A stretch of DNA of 64,000 nt from an uncultured Bacteroidales bacterium (GTDB lineage: Bacteria; Bacteroidota; Bacteroidia; Bacteroidales; Bacteroidaceae), in the NCBI GenBank assembly GCA_945787885.1, contig CALZJF010000003.1, forward strand, positions 46,352 to 110,351. Direction: 5' to 3'. Under the pieces are notes generated by a model that saw only the letters and a program-made list of their open reading frames with translations, was not told the DNA's origin and did not search any database. The position numbers and the translations under genes are program-made. Shown in pieces: positions 18,640 to 27,330 of this stretch. How positions within the stretch are numbered: the stretch's first letter is position 1; every line of letters begins with the position of its first letter.

Positions 18640-19845
18640 TCAGTCCATTCGGTCGCGGTAATCCTCGTAGCTGTATTTCCGCAGCACTTCGCGCGTGCCG
18701 TCGAGGCGTTCTATGATGATGGACGGATGGGCAATGCCATTGAAAGTGCAGGTCTTGACAGTGGTATAATGGTTCATGTCTGCAAAAACCACCTTGTCGC
18801 CCACGCAGAGCGGACGGTGGAAACGCCAGCTTCCCAGCCAGTCGCCTGAGAGACAGCTGTTGCCGCCCAAGCGATATTCGCACGGCCCAGCAGCATGAAT
18901 CTCGTTCTCCAGCGTTTCAGCCGGAGTAGCAGCCATTTCGGGGTTAGCGGCAGAAAACTGCGTCGTGGCGTCTGCCAGTCGTACGGCGGGCCAGTAGGGC
19001 ATTTCGAGGCAGTCTGGCATGTGGCAGGTGAACGAGACGTTGAGCACCGCCGTCTTGATGCCATGATTTTCTACGATGTCCACCACTTCGCTCACCAAAG
19101 GTCCCGTCTGCCAGCCGAAGGCACTGCCTGGTTCGAGCACCACTTTCAGGTGCGGATGGCGCATCCTAAATTCGCAGAGCAGGTTTATCAGGCCTTCTGT
19201 GTCATAGTCCTTGCGTGTCACGAGGTGTCCGCCTCCGAGGTTGAGCCATTCTGCCTGTTCGAGCCAGCGTCCGAACCGCTCTTCGATGATGCTGAGCGAG
19301 CGTTTCAGGTCGGCACAACTGCTCTCGCAATGGCAGTGGCAGTGCAGACCGCTGATGCCCCGTGGCAAACGTTCGGGCAAGTCTGTGGAGAGTACGCCGA
19401 AGCGGCTTCCGGGCGCACAGGGATTGTAGATTTCCGTCTCGATGGGCGATGCTTCGGGGTTGATGCGCAGTCCGCAACTCACGTTTTCCTTAGCACCATG
19501 AGCCGCATTCCAGGCTTCCACCCTCGGCAGGAAGCGTGCGTACTGGCTGAGACTGTTGAACGTGATATGGCTGGAGCAGCGCAGAATTTCATCGAACTTA
19601 GTCTCCTCATACGCAGGCGAATAGGTGTGTGCGCGCGAACCGAACTCTTCCAGTGCCAATCGTGCTTCCCAGGGCGAACTTGCCGTCGTGTGGCTGATGT
19701 ATTCGCGGAAGATGGGGAATGTGCGCCAGAGGGCATAGGCCTTGAAGGCCAGGATGAACTCCACTCCGGCGGCTTCCGATATTTTACGAATAAGGGAGAG
19801 GTTGCGGCGAAGCAGCCTCTCCTCTATTAAATAATAAGGGTGCAA
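18640..19845 (-). CDS. nspC: Carboxynorspermidine decarboxylase
   Basis: A 401-residue PLP-dependent fold-III decarboxylase. It makes norspermidine or spermidine from the carboxylated precursor in the alternative polyamine route common in Bacteroidetes. Lys35 in ILAFKAYAL should hold PLP. LNLGGGH and EPGSAFGWQ bind its phosphate. NSCLSGDWLG holds the active-site Cys and Asp, and FADMNHYTTVKT is the family's C-terminal signature. The partner carboxynorspermidine dehydrogenase is not in the window. Downstream of galE (89-bp gap) and upstream of the OPT gene, all on the minus strand. Confidence 0.95.
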   Translation of the reverse strand: MHPYYLIEERLLRRNLSLIRKISEAAGVEFILAFKAYALWRTFPIFREYISHTTASSPWEARLALEEFGSRAHTYSPAYEETKFDEILRCSSHITFNSLSQYARFLPRVEAWNAAHGAKENVSCGLRINPEASPIETEIYNPCAPGSRFGVLSTDLPERLPRGISGLHCHCHCESSCADLKRSLSIIEERFGRWLEQAEWLNLGGGHLVTRKDYDTEGLINLLCEFRMRHPHLKVVLEPGSAFGWQTGPLVSEVVDIVENHGIKTAVLNVSFTCHMPDCLEMPYWPAVRLADATTQFSAANPEMAATPAETLENEIHAAGPCEYRLGGNSCLSGDWLGSWRFHRPLCVGDKVVFADMNHYTTVKTCTFNGIAHPSIIIERLDGTREVLRKYSYEDYRDRMD

Positions 19846-19934
19846 TCTTGTTATCGCTTATGTGATGAGAATGCGTGTGCAGGGGGAATGAGTAATCCCT
19901 CCTGCCCACGAGTATTCAGGTAGCCTGCAGCGGC

Positions 19935-20951
19935 TTACTCTTCAAATCCGTTCGGATTGTTCTTCTGCCAGTTCCAGCTGTCGCGGCACATTTCTTCGAT
20001 GCCGAACTGAGCCTCCCAGCCCAGTTCTGCCTTGGCCTTGGCAGGATTGCAGTAGCAAGTGGCGATGTCGCCCGGACGGCGGGGCTTGATGGCATAAGGC
20101 ACATCCACACCGTTCACCTTGATGAACGCCTTTACCACGTCGAGCACGCTGTAGCCATGACCCGTTCCGACGTTGTAGATGGCGATGCCCTGCTTGCGCT
20201 CAATGGCCTGAAGGGCAGCCACATGAGCTCTGGCCAGATCGACTACGTGGATATAGTCGCGCACGCCCGTGCCATCGTGGGTGTCATAGTCGTTGCCGAA
20301 AACTCCGAGTTCCTGACGCTTTCCTACGGCCACCTGCGTGATGTAAGGCATGAGGTTGTTGGGAATGCCATTGGGGTTTTCGCCGATGGTTCCGCTCTTG
20401 TGAGCACCGATGGGGTTGAAATAGCGAAGGAGCACGACGTTCCATTCGGGGTCGGCCTTCTGAACGTCCATCAGCACCTCTTCGAGCATGGATTTCGTCT
20501 GTCCGTAGGGGTTCGTGCAGTGGCCCTTGGGGCATTCTTCCGTGATGGGAATGATGGCAGGATCGCCATAAACGGTGGCAGAGCTGGAGAAGATGATGTT
20601 CTTGCAGCCGTTCTTGCGCATCACATCGAGGAGGACGAAGGTGCCGTTCATATTGTTTTCGTAGTATTCGAGCGGCTTCACGCAGCTTTCGCCCACGGCC
20701 TTGAGTCCGGCGAAGTGGATGCAGGCGTCAAACTTATGCTCATCGAACACCTTTTGCAGGCCTTCGCGGTCGCGGATATCTACTTTGTAGAAAGGCACTT
20801 CCTTGCCGATGATTTTCTCCACGCGCTTGAGGGCGATGGGGCTGCTGTTGTCAAGGTTGTCAACTACTACGGCCTCATGTCCGGCCTCTGTGAGTTCAAT
20901 CAGGGTGTGGCTGCCGATGAATCCGGCACCACCAGTCAAGAGAATCTTCAT
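19935..20951 (-). CDS. galE: UDP-glucose 4-epimerase
   Basis: A 338-residue NAD-dependent epimerase that interconverts UDP-glucose and UDP-galactose, supplying galactose for surface glycans and the Leloir pathway. The start at 20951 (MKILLTGGAGFIGSH) places the Rossmann glycine motif at residues 7-13. Ser124 (FSSSATVYG) and Tyr149/Lys153 (YGQTK) are the catalytic set. The C-terminal GDIATCYCNPAKA is typical of bacterial GalE. The frame extends upstream to 21080 but the extra part is not conserved in character. Confidence 0.97.
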   Translation of the reverse strand: MKILLTGGAGFIGSHTLIELTEAGHEAVVVDNLDNSSPIALKRVEKIIGKEVPFYKVDIRDREGLQKVFDEHKFDACIHFAGLKAVGESCVKPLEYYENNMNGTFVLLDVMRKNGCKNIIFSSSATVYGDPAIIPITEECPKGHCTNPYGQTKSMLEEVLMDVQKADPEWNVVLLRYFNPIGAHKSGTIGENPNGIPNNLMPYITQVAVGKRQELGVFGNDYDTHDGTGVRDYIHVVDLARAHVAALQAIERKQGIAIYNVGTGHGYSVLDVVKAFIKVNGVDVPYAIKPRRPGDIATCYCNPAKAKAELGWEAQFGIEEMCRDSWNWQKNNPNGFEE

Positions 20952-21084
20952 GGTATAAGGGTTAAATAGAGTTGTTTGCGCGGTTGGTGGGAGGGGAGGT
21001 GCGCATGGTTTTCGCGCGCGCACGTGTATATATAAGATGTGTAAGCCCTCTTGCGCATGGTAAGGGCATACAGGCATCACGTGG

Positions 21085-21092
21085 CAAATTTA
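21085..21092 (-). promoter_or_regulatory. Possible -7 element for galE
   Basis: Read on the minus strand this is TAAATTTG, matching TAnnTTTG, about 135 bp before the galE start. A good TTTG partner at the usual distance is not seen, so support is partial. Confidence 0.4.
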
Positions 21093-21253
21093 CGATTTTT
21101 CTATCAACGGTGACCGCGTCTGATGGAAAAACTGCAAGTTTTATCCTTTTTTTTGGCGTTTTTTTCGCCTCAGACAGTTGGAAACTGATCACTTTTTCCT
21201 GCTTTTTGCGCGTTTTTCGTCTCCGTCGTTCTCCCACTCTTGCCGCGAGTTGC

Positions 21254-21261
21254 TACCTTTG
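21254..21261 (+). promoter_or_regulatory. Possible -7 element for addB
   Basis: TACCTTTG matches TAnnTTTG and lies 26 bp before the addB start codon. The upstream -33 element is poor (GTTC at about the right distance). Confidence 0.45.
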
Positions 21262-21287
21262 CATCAGAAAAAAAACGAAACCTACTT

Positions 21288-24002
21288 ATGACTCCCTTCT
21301 TGCAACACGTAGCCGCCGACCTTTTCCGTAAGACGCAGGGCGACCTGAGCCGGACGCTTATCGTCTTCCCCAGTAAGCGTGCCGGACTCTATGTCAATGA
21401 ATATCTCCTCGACCTCGCAGGCGAGAGCCCGCTCTGGGCACCACGCTATACCACCATCAGCGAACTCTTTGCCGACTTTGCCCCCGACCTCGCCGTGGCC
21501 GACCGCATTGATGCCACGCTCATCATCGTCGAGCTTTTTCAGCAGCTCACGCAGCAGCCCGTCTCCGTCGATTGGTTCTACGGGTGGGCAGAGCGCATAC
21601 TTGACGACTTTGAAGATGTGGATAAGAACATGGTCAATGCCGATGCCCTCTTTCAGAACGTGGCAGACATCAAGGAAATCGAGCAGATGGACTATCTGAC
21701 TGAAAGCCAGCAGCAGGTGCTGGAGCGTTTCTTCAAGGAGTTCGACCCCAGTCGCAGGGGGCAGCTTCGCGAAAAGTACGAGCAGCTCTGGCGCGTCATG
21801 AAATCCCTCTACGTGCAGCTCAACGAACGCTTGGCGCAGCAGGGCCAGGCCTACGAGGGCGCGCTCTATCGCCGCGTGGTGGAGCGTCTGCAGCACGACG
21901 AGATACAGCTCGATGCGCAGGTGGACCATTATGCCTTCGTCGGCTTCAATCTGCTCGATAGGGTGGAGCGCGAGTTCTTCGCCAAGGTGCGGCGGGAGGG
22001 CCGTGCCTGGTTCTACTGGGACTACGACCGCTACTATCAGCATCAGCCCGGCGACCCTGATGCCCTGCGGGGCTATGAGGCCGGACTGTTCCTGAGCGAA
22101 AACCTGAAGGCATTTCCCAACGAACTCCCGCCCGCCTGCTTCGACAATCTGCTTCAGCCCAAGGAAATCGTCATGGCAGCCGCATCCACTGAGGCCATCC
22201 AGGCGCAATACGTAGCCCCCTGGTTAGGGCAGCATCTGACCGCCGACAAGCGTCGCACTGCCGTCGTGCTCTGCAATGAAGCCCTCCTGCAGCCCGTGCT
22301 CCACGCCTTGCCCAAGGATATCCATGAAGTGAACATCACGAAAGGCTTCCCCTTGGCACACACAGAGGCAGTCACCTTCGTCGAGCGCGAGTTGGCACGC
22401 TGGGAGCGCGAGAAGACCACCCTCGGCATCGCCCAGCTTCTGGAACGACTCTTGGAGAAGGTGCGGCAGCGGGCCCATGATTTCATCGTTCGTGAAGATT
22501 TCTCCGCGCAACGCTTTGAAGATGTGCTGCAGAGCGAGGCATACTATCAGATGATCGGGCTTCTGGAGCGCTTCTCGCAAGTGTTGGTGAAGCATGTGCC
22601 GCAACTGCAGGGCGACTTCACTTTGGTCACCCTCCGGCGCCTCATCCGGCAGATGGTGCGTACGGCCACCATTCCCTTCAGCGGCGAGCCCGTCGTGGGG
22701 CTTCAGGTGATGGGTGTGCTCGAAACGCGTTGTCTCGACTTTGACAGCGTCATCCTGCTCTCTGCCAACGATGGTGTATTGCCGAAGAAGGCCGACTATT
22801 CCTCTTTCGTCCCCTACCTCCTGCGTCGTGCTTTCGGAATGACGGTGCCCGAGCGCAAGACGGCGGTCTTCGCCTACTATTTCTACCGGCTTATCCAGCG
22901 TGCCAGCCATGTGACGCTGACCTACAACACCTCTACCACGACTTCGGGGGCGGGCGAGATGTCGCGCTTTATGACGCAACTCCTTGTGGAATGGCCCTAC
23001 CGTGTGGAGCATCTCACCCTCAACAGCCGTCAGGCACCGACGATGCGCCGGCCTGCTGACCAACCCAAACCGGCCGACCTGCCGCAACGCCTCGTCCATG
23101 AAAGCCGCGGCATCATCTCGTTCTCTCCTTCCGCCCTCAATACCTATCTGAACTGTCAGTTGCGGTTTTGGTATCGCTATGTGGAGGGCATCGAAGAGCC
23201 CAAGCCCGACCCCGATGAGATACAGCCGAACGTCTTGGGAAGCATCTTCCACAAAGCCGCCGAAATCATCTATCAGCCTGAGCATAAGGGCACTGCGCGC
23301 ACCATTGCGGCGGACGAGCTGCGCCTGCTGCTGCAAGAGCCCGAACGCCTGCGCGGCATCATCCGCCGCGCCTTCGAGGAGGAGGAAACCACATTCCGCC
23401 TGCTCCAAAGCCGTGTGGTAGAGATGTTCCTGCGCGGACTCCTGACGTATGACAGCAAAAAAACTCCGTTCCGAATCATCGGAACGGAGAAGGCCGTGGA
23501 GAGCATTTTCGACATTGACGATGGTCAGGGCGGCACGCTGCCAGTGAGAATCGGCGGCATCATCGACCGTTTGGACGATATGGGCTGCGAAGGCCATGCG
23601 GCTGGCAGCACACTCCGCATCGTAGATTATAAGACGGGAGGAAAAGAGGAGAGCGCCACCTCGCTCGACGACCTTTTCCGTCAGGGCAGCAATAAGCATT
23701 ATATGCTCCAGACCTTCATCTACAGCCTGATTCTGCAGTGCGACTATTGTGTGACACGCCCCATCATTCCCGCCCTCTTCTTCGTCAACCATGCCGCCCG
23801 CAAAGACTATTCGCCCCTCTTGCAGATGGGCAAGGGGAAGGACAAGCAGGCGGTGACGGATTTCAGTGTCTATCGTGAGGAGTTCGAGCAGCGTTTGCTG
23901 GCTTTGCTGGCAGAGATTCTTGATACTTCGATTCCCTTCAGCGTTCCCGAGAGCGATTCGGCGTGCCGCTCCTGTCCCTACTATTCGCTCTGCTATAGAT
24001 AG
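21288..24002 (+). CDS. addB: AddB-like PD-(D/E)XK nuclease subunit of a helicase-nuclease
   Basis: A 904-residue protein resembling the AddB/RexB subunit, which pairs with AddA to resect double-strand DNA ends for recombination. The start at 21288 (MTPFLQHVAADLF) follows a leader of only 26 bp. The helicase-like N-terminal part lacks a Walker A motif. The C-terminal nuclease has Asp780 and Lys782 in RIVDYKTGG. Cys623 (LNCQLRFWY) and Cys893, Cys896 and Cys902 (CRSCPYYSLC) are placed like the iron-sulphur cluster of AddB. The likely AddA partner is at 32889-36275 on the opposite strand, which is an unusual separation. Highly diverged family members are often named only 'PD-(D/E)XK nuclease family protein'. 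Confidence 0.85.
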   Translation: MTPFLQHVAADLFRKTQGDLSRTLIVFPSKRAGLYVNEYLLDLAGESPLWAPRYTTISELFADFAPDLAVADRIDATLIIVELFQQLTQQPVSVDWFYGWAERILDDFEDVDKNMVNADALFQNVADIKEIEQMDYLTESQQQVLERFFKEFDPSRRGQLREKYEQLWRVMKSLYVQLNERLAQQGQAYEGALYRRVVERLQHDEIQLDAQVDHYAFVGFNLLDRVEREFFAKVRREGRAWFYWDYDRYYQHQPGDPDALRGYEAGLFLSENLKAFPNELPPACFDNLLQPKEIVMAAASTEAIQAQYVAPWLGQHLTADKRRTAVVLCNEALLQPVLHALPKDIHEVNITKGFPLAHTEAVTFVERELARWEREKTTLGIAQLLERLLEKVRQRAHDFIVREDFSAQRFEDVLQSEAYYQMIGLLERFSQVLVKHVPQLQGDFTLVTLRRLIRQMVRTATIPFSGEPVVGLQVMGVLETRCLDFDSVILLSANDGVLPKKADYSSFVPYLLRRAFGMTVPERKTAVFAYYFYRLIQRASHVTLTYNTSTTTSGAGEMSRFMTQLLVEWPYRVEHLTLNSRQAPTMRRPADQPKPADLPQRLVHESRGIISFSPSALNTYLNCQLRFWYRYVEGIEEPKPDPDEIQPNVLGSIFHKAAEIIYQPEHKGTARTIAADELRLLLQEPERLRGIIRRAFEEEETTFRLLQSRVVEMFLRGLLTYDSKKTPFRIIGTEKAVESIFDIDDGQGGTLPVRIGGIIDRLDDMGCEGHAAGSTLRIVDYKTGGKEESATSLDDLFRQGSNKHYMLQTFIYSLILQCDYCVTRPIIPALFFVNHAARKDYSPLLQMGKGKDKQAVTDFSVYREEFEQRLLALLAEILDTSIPFSVPESDSACRSCPYYSLCYR

Positions 24003-24034
24003 CTCTGCCGTCGGCAGGGCTGCAGCCTTGCAGA

Positions 24035-24133
24035 TGGCCATTTTCGCCCCTAAAAGCAATCACTCTGACCCTAAAAAATGACCATTCTGACCCCTCAAAA
24101 TGGTCATCCTGAGGTGTAATGTGCTGTTGAAAC
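24035..24133 (+). repeat. Dispersed 21-bp-unit element, copy C
   Basis: Units begin at 24035, 24057, 24079 and 24101 (22-bp period), for example TGACCATTCTGACCCCTCAA. The tail is GTAATGTGCTGTTGAAAC. It lies in the convergent gap between addB and the anti-sigma-like gene. Confidence 0.85.
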
Positions 24134-24170
24134 CGCGAATCTTGCTTGTTAAATCTGGCAGATGCTTGCC

Positions 24171-24749
24171 TCAACGCACGGTAAGCACTGCCAGATTGCC
24201 ATTTCTCTCCCACGGGGCTTCGGGCGTTGCCGCAGGTTTCTGTGGGGGCGTCTCCGTCCTTGCAGGTTGCTCCGGCTTTGTGGCAGGTTGCTCCGGCTTC
24301 GTTTCAGGCACGTATCTCACGATATACACCGTGTCGCGCTGTGTGATGATGCGTTCGCAATAGACCGTGTCGGCCGCTTTCGCAGGCTTCGTCTGCGCTG
24401 TCAGTGACGCCTCGTCGGCAACGCCGCCGGACAGCCCGCCCTGCGAGAACCATACGCCGCTGCCGCCCAGCAGGAGCCCGAAGCACCACACGGCAGCATA
24501 GCGCCACCACTGCGGCATGGCGAACGATGAGCGCGGCGGAGCCGGACAGAGGTTCAGCATATCGGTGCATTCCTTCTCGCTCAGTGCGCTGTCTCCGATG
24601 TCTATCGTTTTGAACATCATGGCGTAGGGTGCCCATTCGGGGGCGTAATCTCCCTTTTGGAAGTATTGCCGCAGCAGTTCCTCTTCTGCCGCCGTGGTAG
24701 CTCCTTCCATATAGCGGTGCAGCAGTTGTTGTATTTCTTGTTTCGTCAT
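24171..24749 (-). CDS. Single-pass membrane protein, probable anti-sigma partner of the ECF factor
   Basis: A 192-residue protein. Residues 1-85 are acidic and helical (LLHRYMEGATTAAEEELLRQYF), like the cytoplasmic N-termini of Bacteroidetes anti-sigma or FecR-type proteins. One transmembrane segment follows (YAAVWCFGLLLGGSGVWF, about 89-106). The outer part is short and ends in a Pro/Glu/Lys repeat (TKPEQPATKPEQPARTE). It starts 25 bp after the ECF sigma gene, the usual place for a sigma regulator. The role is inferred from position and layout; no FecR or zinc-finger motif is clear. Confidence 0.65.
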   Translation of the reverse strand: MTKQEIQQLLHRYMEGATTAAEEELLRQYFQKGDYAPEWAPYAMMFKTIDIGDSALSEKECTDMLNLCPAPPRSSFAMPQWWRYAAVWCFGLLLGGSGVWFSQGGLSGGVADEASLTAQTKPAKAADTVYCERIITQRDTVYIVRYVPETKPEQPATKPEQPARTETPPQKPAATPEAPWERNGNLAVLTVR

Positions 24750-24774
24750 GGTTTCTTTACGTTGTTTCAGGTGT

Positions 24775-25284
24775 TCATGATTCTCCTAACCTCGTCAGCA
24801 TTTCCTTTCTGGCTCTCGACAGCCGTGTGCGAACATTGCCGTTGGTGGTGCCTAAGAGCTGAGCAATTTCTTCAAGCGAAAGTCCTTCAGTCTCCTTCAT
24901 GTGCAGGATGATGCGGTGCTGCTGAGGCAATGCCTGCCAGACGGATTGCGCCCGCACCATGAGCTCACGGTGCTCCAGCCTGAGCAGCGGCGTGTCGGTG
25001 GACGGTATTTCCAGTTCGTCGGAAAGCGGTTCCGTCTGCCGCACCGCCATGCTGCGAAGCATGTTCACGCAGACCTGACGGACGATGCAGTGGGCCAGAT
25101 TGCGGAAGTGGGGCTCGTCGGCAATGCGATGCCTCACGCCCCAGAGCTTCAGCAGCGTCTCCTGCACGGCATCCTCGGCATCGTCGGACGTGGGGAGCAG
25201 CGTCAGGGCGTAGGAAAGCAGATGGGGGCGAACGCGGCGGCTTTCGCGCTCAAAGCGGCTTTTGCCAAAACCAAGCATCGTCAT
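24775..25284 (-). CDS. ECF-type RNA polymerase sigma factor
   Basis: A 169-residue sigma-70 family factor with only regions 2 and 4. Region 2 contains LLPTSDDAEDAVQETLLKLW, the core-binding helix. Region 4 contains LPQQHRIILHMKETEGLSLE and the helix-turn-helix EIAQLLGTTNGNVRTRLSRA. Starts at 25284 (MTMLGFG) or 25278 (MLGFGKSRF) are both possible. In either case the gene overlaps the 3' end of the upstream LRR protein gene by about 30 bp in another frame. The overlap ties sigma synthesis to translation of that gene. The next gene encodes its likely anti-sigma partner. Confidence 0.92.
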   Translation of the reverse strand: MTMLGFGKSRFERESRRVRPHLLSYALTLLPTSDDAEDAVQETLLKLWGVRHRIADEPHFRNLAHCIVRQVCVNMLRSMAVRQTEPLSDELEIPSTDTPLLRLEHRELMVRAQSVWQALPQQHRIILHMKETEGLSLEEIAQLLGTTNGNVRTRLSRARKEMLTRLGES

Positions 25285-27274
25285 ATACGGGAATTCCAAT
25301 TTTTACGTTGCTGCCCACTGGCGACAAGGTGTAGTAGGCGGCATGGCGGTCGCAATCTATGTTCGGCGCATTGTGTTCGAAGCCGCTCATATAGTAGAGA
25401 TTCTTCGCCATATAGTAGTCTAAATAATATTCCTTGCTCGTGGGCTGCTGATAGTTACAGTTAGCCTCCTTGTTGAGCAATAGCGGCCGTCCGTCCTTCA
25501 GGTGCTGGCGAATTTCGCCGGGATGCAGCAGCAGGCCGTCCGCGTCAGTCACGTAGGCCGCGTAGCTGGCATCCATCATCACCCATTTTCCCAACGTGAA
25601 ACTCCAGACGACGGTGACGACGGTGGCATCAGGGTCGTCGGCATAGAATTTGGATTGGCAGGTGATGAAGCGTGCGGGCCACCCCAGTGCCTGATAGAGT
25701 TCGGCGAGGACGATGGCCTGTCCGCGCGCATTCATCCCGTCGCGCCCCGCCTTCCTGCATCCTTCCACGAGGTCGATGGCGGTGCGTTGCGACGAGGGCA
25801 GGAAATTTCCGCGGTGGCGAATGCGGTCGTGTACCCAGAACATGACGTTCTTGATGCGTTCCACCTCGCTGCCGGAGCCTGCTATGTAGTCAGCCTGAAA
25901 GTAACTGCGTATGCGCTGCAGCGTGCTGTCGGACGCCGGAGCATAGGAGAGGGGAGGGAGCGGCACGGCTTGACGGAAGGCAGAGCCCGTATCGTAAGGC
26001 AGCGAGAGGCGAATCATCCGGAGGTAATCAGCGTTCGTCTCTATCTTCTTCATCAGTTCGATGAAGTCAGCATCGTTCTTCAAGTCAGCAAAGGCAGAGT
26101 CGGAGGTGATTTTTGAAGTGAAGGGAAAGCCGATGTCGCAGAGCAACGCCAATGTCTGCAATGCCTCCGCCTTCCTGCCGCATCGGGCCTGAACGGCAGC
26201 CAGCTGGCGGATGATTTCGTTTTTCCTGACGGTCATGGTGTTCCATCTTGACAGTTTCTTCTGGCTGCTCATTGCTGCGACGACAGCCGTGGCGCGCTGA
26301 AGCAGCGGACGGCTGACATCTGATGCACTGCGTATGGGCGGCAGGAAGTCAGGGCAGGCAGACTGGAGGATGCTGCCCGTGACGCGGCAGGCCTGCATCT
26401 TCGGACAATTCTCCACCCTGCTGAAATGGATGGGGAAGCTGAAGCCGGAGAAGAGGATTTCAGAGAGCATGGGGCAGTTGGAGGCGATTGTGGGGCCACC
26501 CGTGGTGAGAATCACACCGCTGAACTCTATGCGGCGCAGATTGGGGCAGGCATCGCACATCCATCCGTCGGCGTGCCACAGTGTGCCGTCGATGACGATT
26601 TCTTCCAGACCCGTGGCATCCTGAAAGGCATGATAAGGCAGGAATTGCACATCGTGAAAGCGAAGCGTGCGCAGGCTGTCGCAGTCGCGGAAGCAGTCTT
26701 GCCCCAGTTCGATGAGGTGCTGCGGAAATTCCACCTGCGTCAGTTGTTTGCACTGATTGAACGCCCATCCTAACACGACGCTCTCTTCCGGGAGGCGAAT
26801 GCTCCGCAGGGCAGACAGTTCGAAGGCACCGATGCCGATGGTGTCCATGCGTTCGGGCAGGACGATGGTAGCGAGCCGGCAGTTCCGAAAGGCAAAGTCG
26901 GGGAGTACGAGTGCGCCGCCCTTCACCGTCTGCCACTCATCTTTATATATATACGCCTCGCCGCCGGGCGTGAAGGTGGCGCGGCTGAGGTCGAGATGTG
27001 CGAGTTGCCCCTCGGTGGGCTGCTGCTGCGCATCGCTGCCTGCCATTTCGCGGAGGAATCGGAGGTCGGTGCCGTTGAGCGCGCCTTCCACGGCGATGTC
27101 CGTCAGCAGGTTCTTCTGCGCCTCGCCTATCAAGGTGGGCAGGCTGCCGGGTGTCTTGACGTGGAAGTGCTGTGGCGGCGTGGCTGTCTGTTGTGCCATG
27201 GTTTTTGCGGGCATACAAAGGCAGAAGGCAGACCATAGAAACTGAAGAAAAAGGAAGCGTGCCGTGTATTTCAT
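25250..27274 (-). CDS. BspA-type leucine-rich-repeat protein with inactive transglutaminase-like domain
   Basis: A 674-residue exported protein; the ATG at 27274 gives the signal peptide MKYTARFLFLQFLWSAFCLC. Residues of about 70-340 carry BspA/LRR_5-like repeats (for example LPDFAFRNCRLATIVLPERM). A transglutaminase-like domain occupies about residues 450-600. It is a tandem paralogue of the next gene, similar along its whole length, but the catalytic Cys and His of that domain are replaced here by Ala516 and Thr551; only Asp568 remains. It should therefore be a pseudo-enzyme. Its 3' end overlaps the ECF sigma gene. Confidence 0.85.
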   Translation of the reverse strand: MKYTARFLFLQFLWSAFCLCMPAKTMAQQTATPPQHFHVKTPGSLPTLIGEAQKNLLTDIAVEGALNGTDLRFLREMAGSDAQQQPTEGQLAHLDLSRATFTPGGEAYIYKDEWQTVKGGALVLPDFAFRNCRLATIVLPERMDTIGIGAFELSALRSIRLPEESVVLGWAFNQCKQLTQVEFPQHLIELGQDCFRDCDSLRTLRFHDVQFLPYHAFQDATGLEEIVIDGTLWHADGWMCDACPNLRRIEFSGVILTTGGPTIASNCPMLSEILFSGFSFPIHFSRVENCPKMQACRVTGSILQSACPDFLPPIRSASDVSRPLLQRATAVVAAMSSQKKLSRWNTMTVRKNEIIRQLAAVQARCGRKAEALQTLALLCDIGFPFTSKITSDSAFADLKNDADFIELMKKIETNADYLRMIRLSLPYDTGSAFRQAVPLPPLSYAPASDSTLQRIRSYFQADYIAGSGSEVERIKNVMFWVHDRIRHRGNFLPSSQRTAIDLVEGCRKAGRDGMNARGQAIVLAELYQALGWPARFITCQSKFYADDPDATVVTVVWSFTLGKWVMMDASYAAYVTDADGLLLHPGEIRQHLKDGRPLLLNKEANCNYQQPTSKEYYLDYYMAKNLYYMSGFEHNAPNIDCDRHAAYYTLSPVGSNVKIGIPVYDDAWFWQKPL

Positions 27275-27330
27275 GGCTGATAGTGGGGGGATGCGTTGAT
27301 GCTTGTAAAGGTAGTGAATGTGTGCGTGGC

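Noticed and set aside
19880-19925. Hairpin between galE and nspC as a terminator
   Set aside because: The stem (GCAGG...CCTGC with a bulge) has no T-run on the minus strand, so termination there is not supported.
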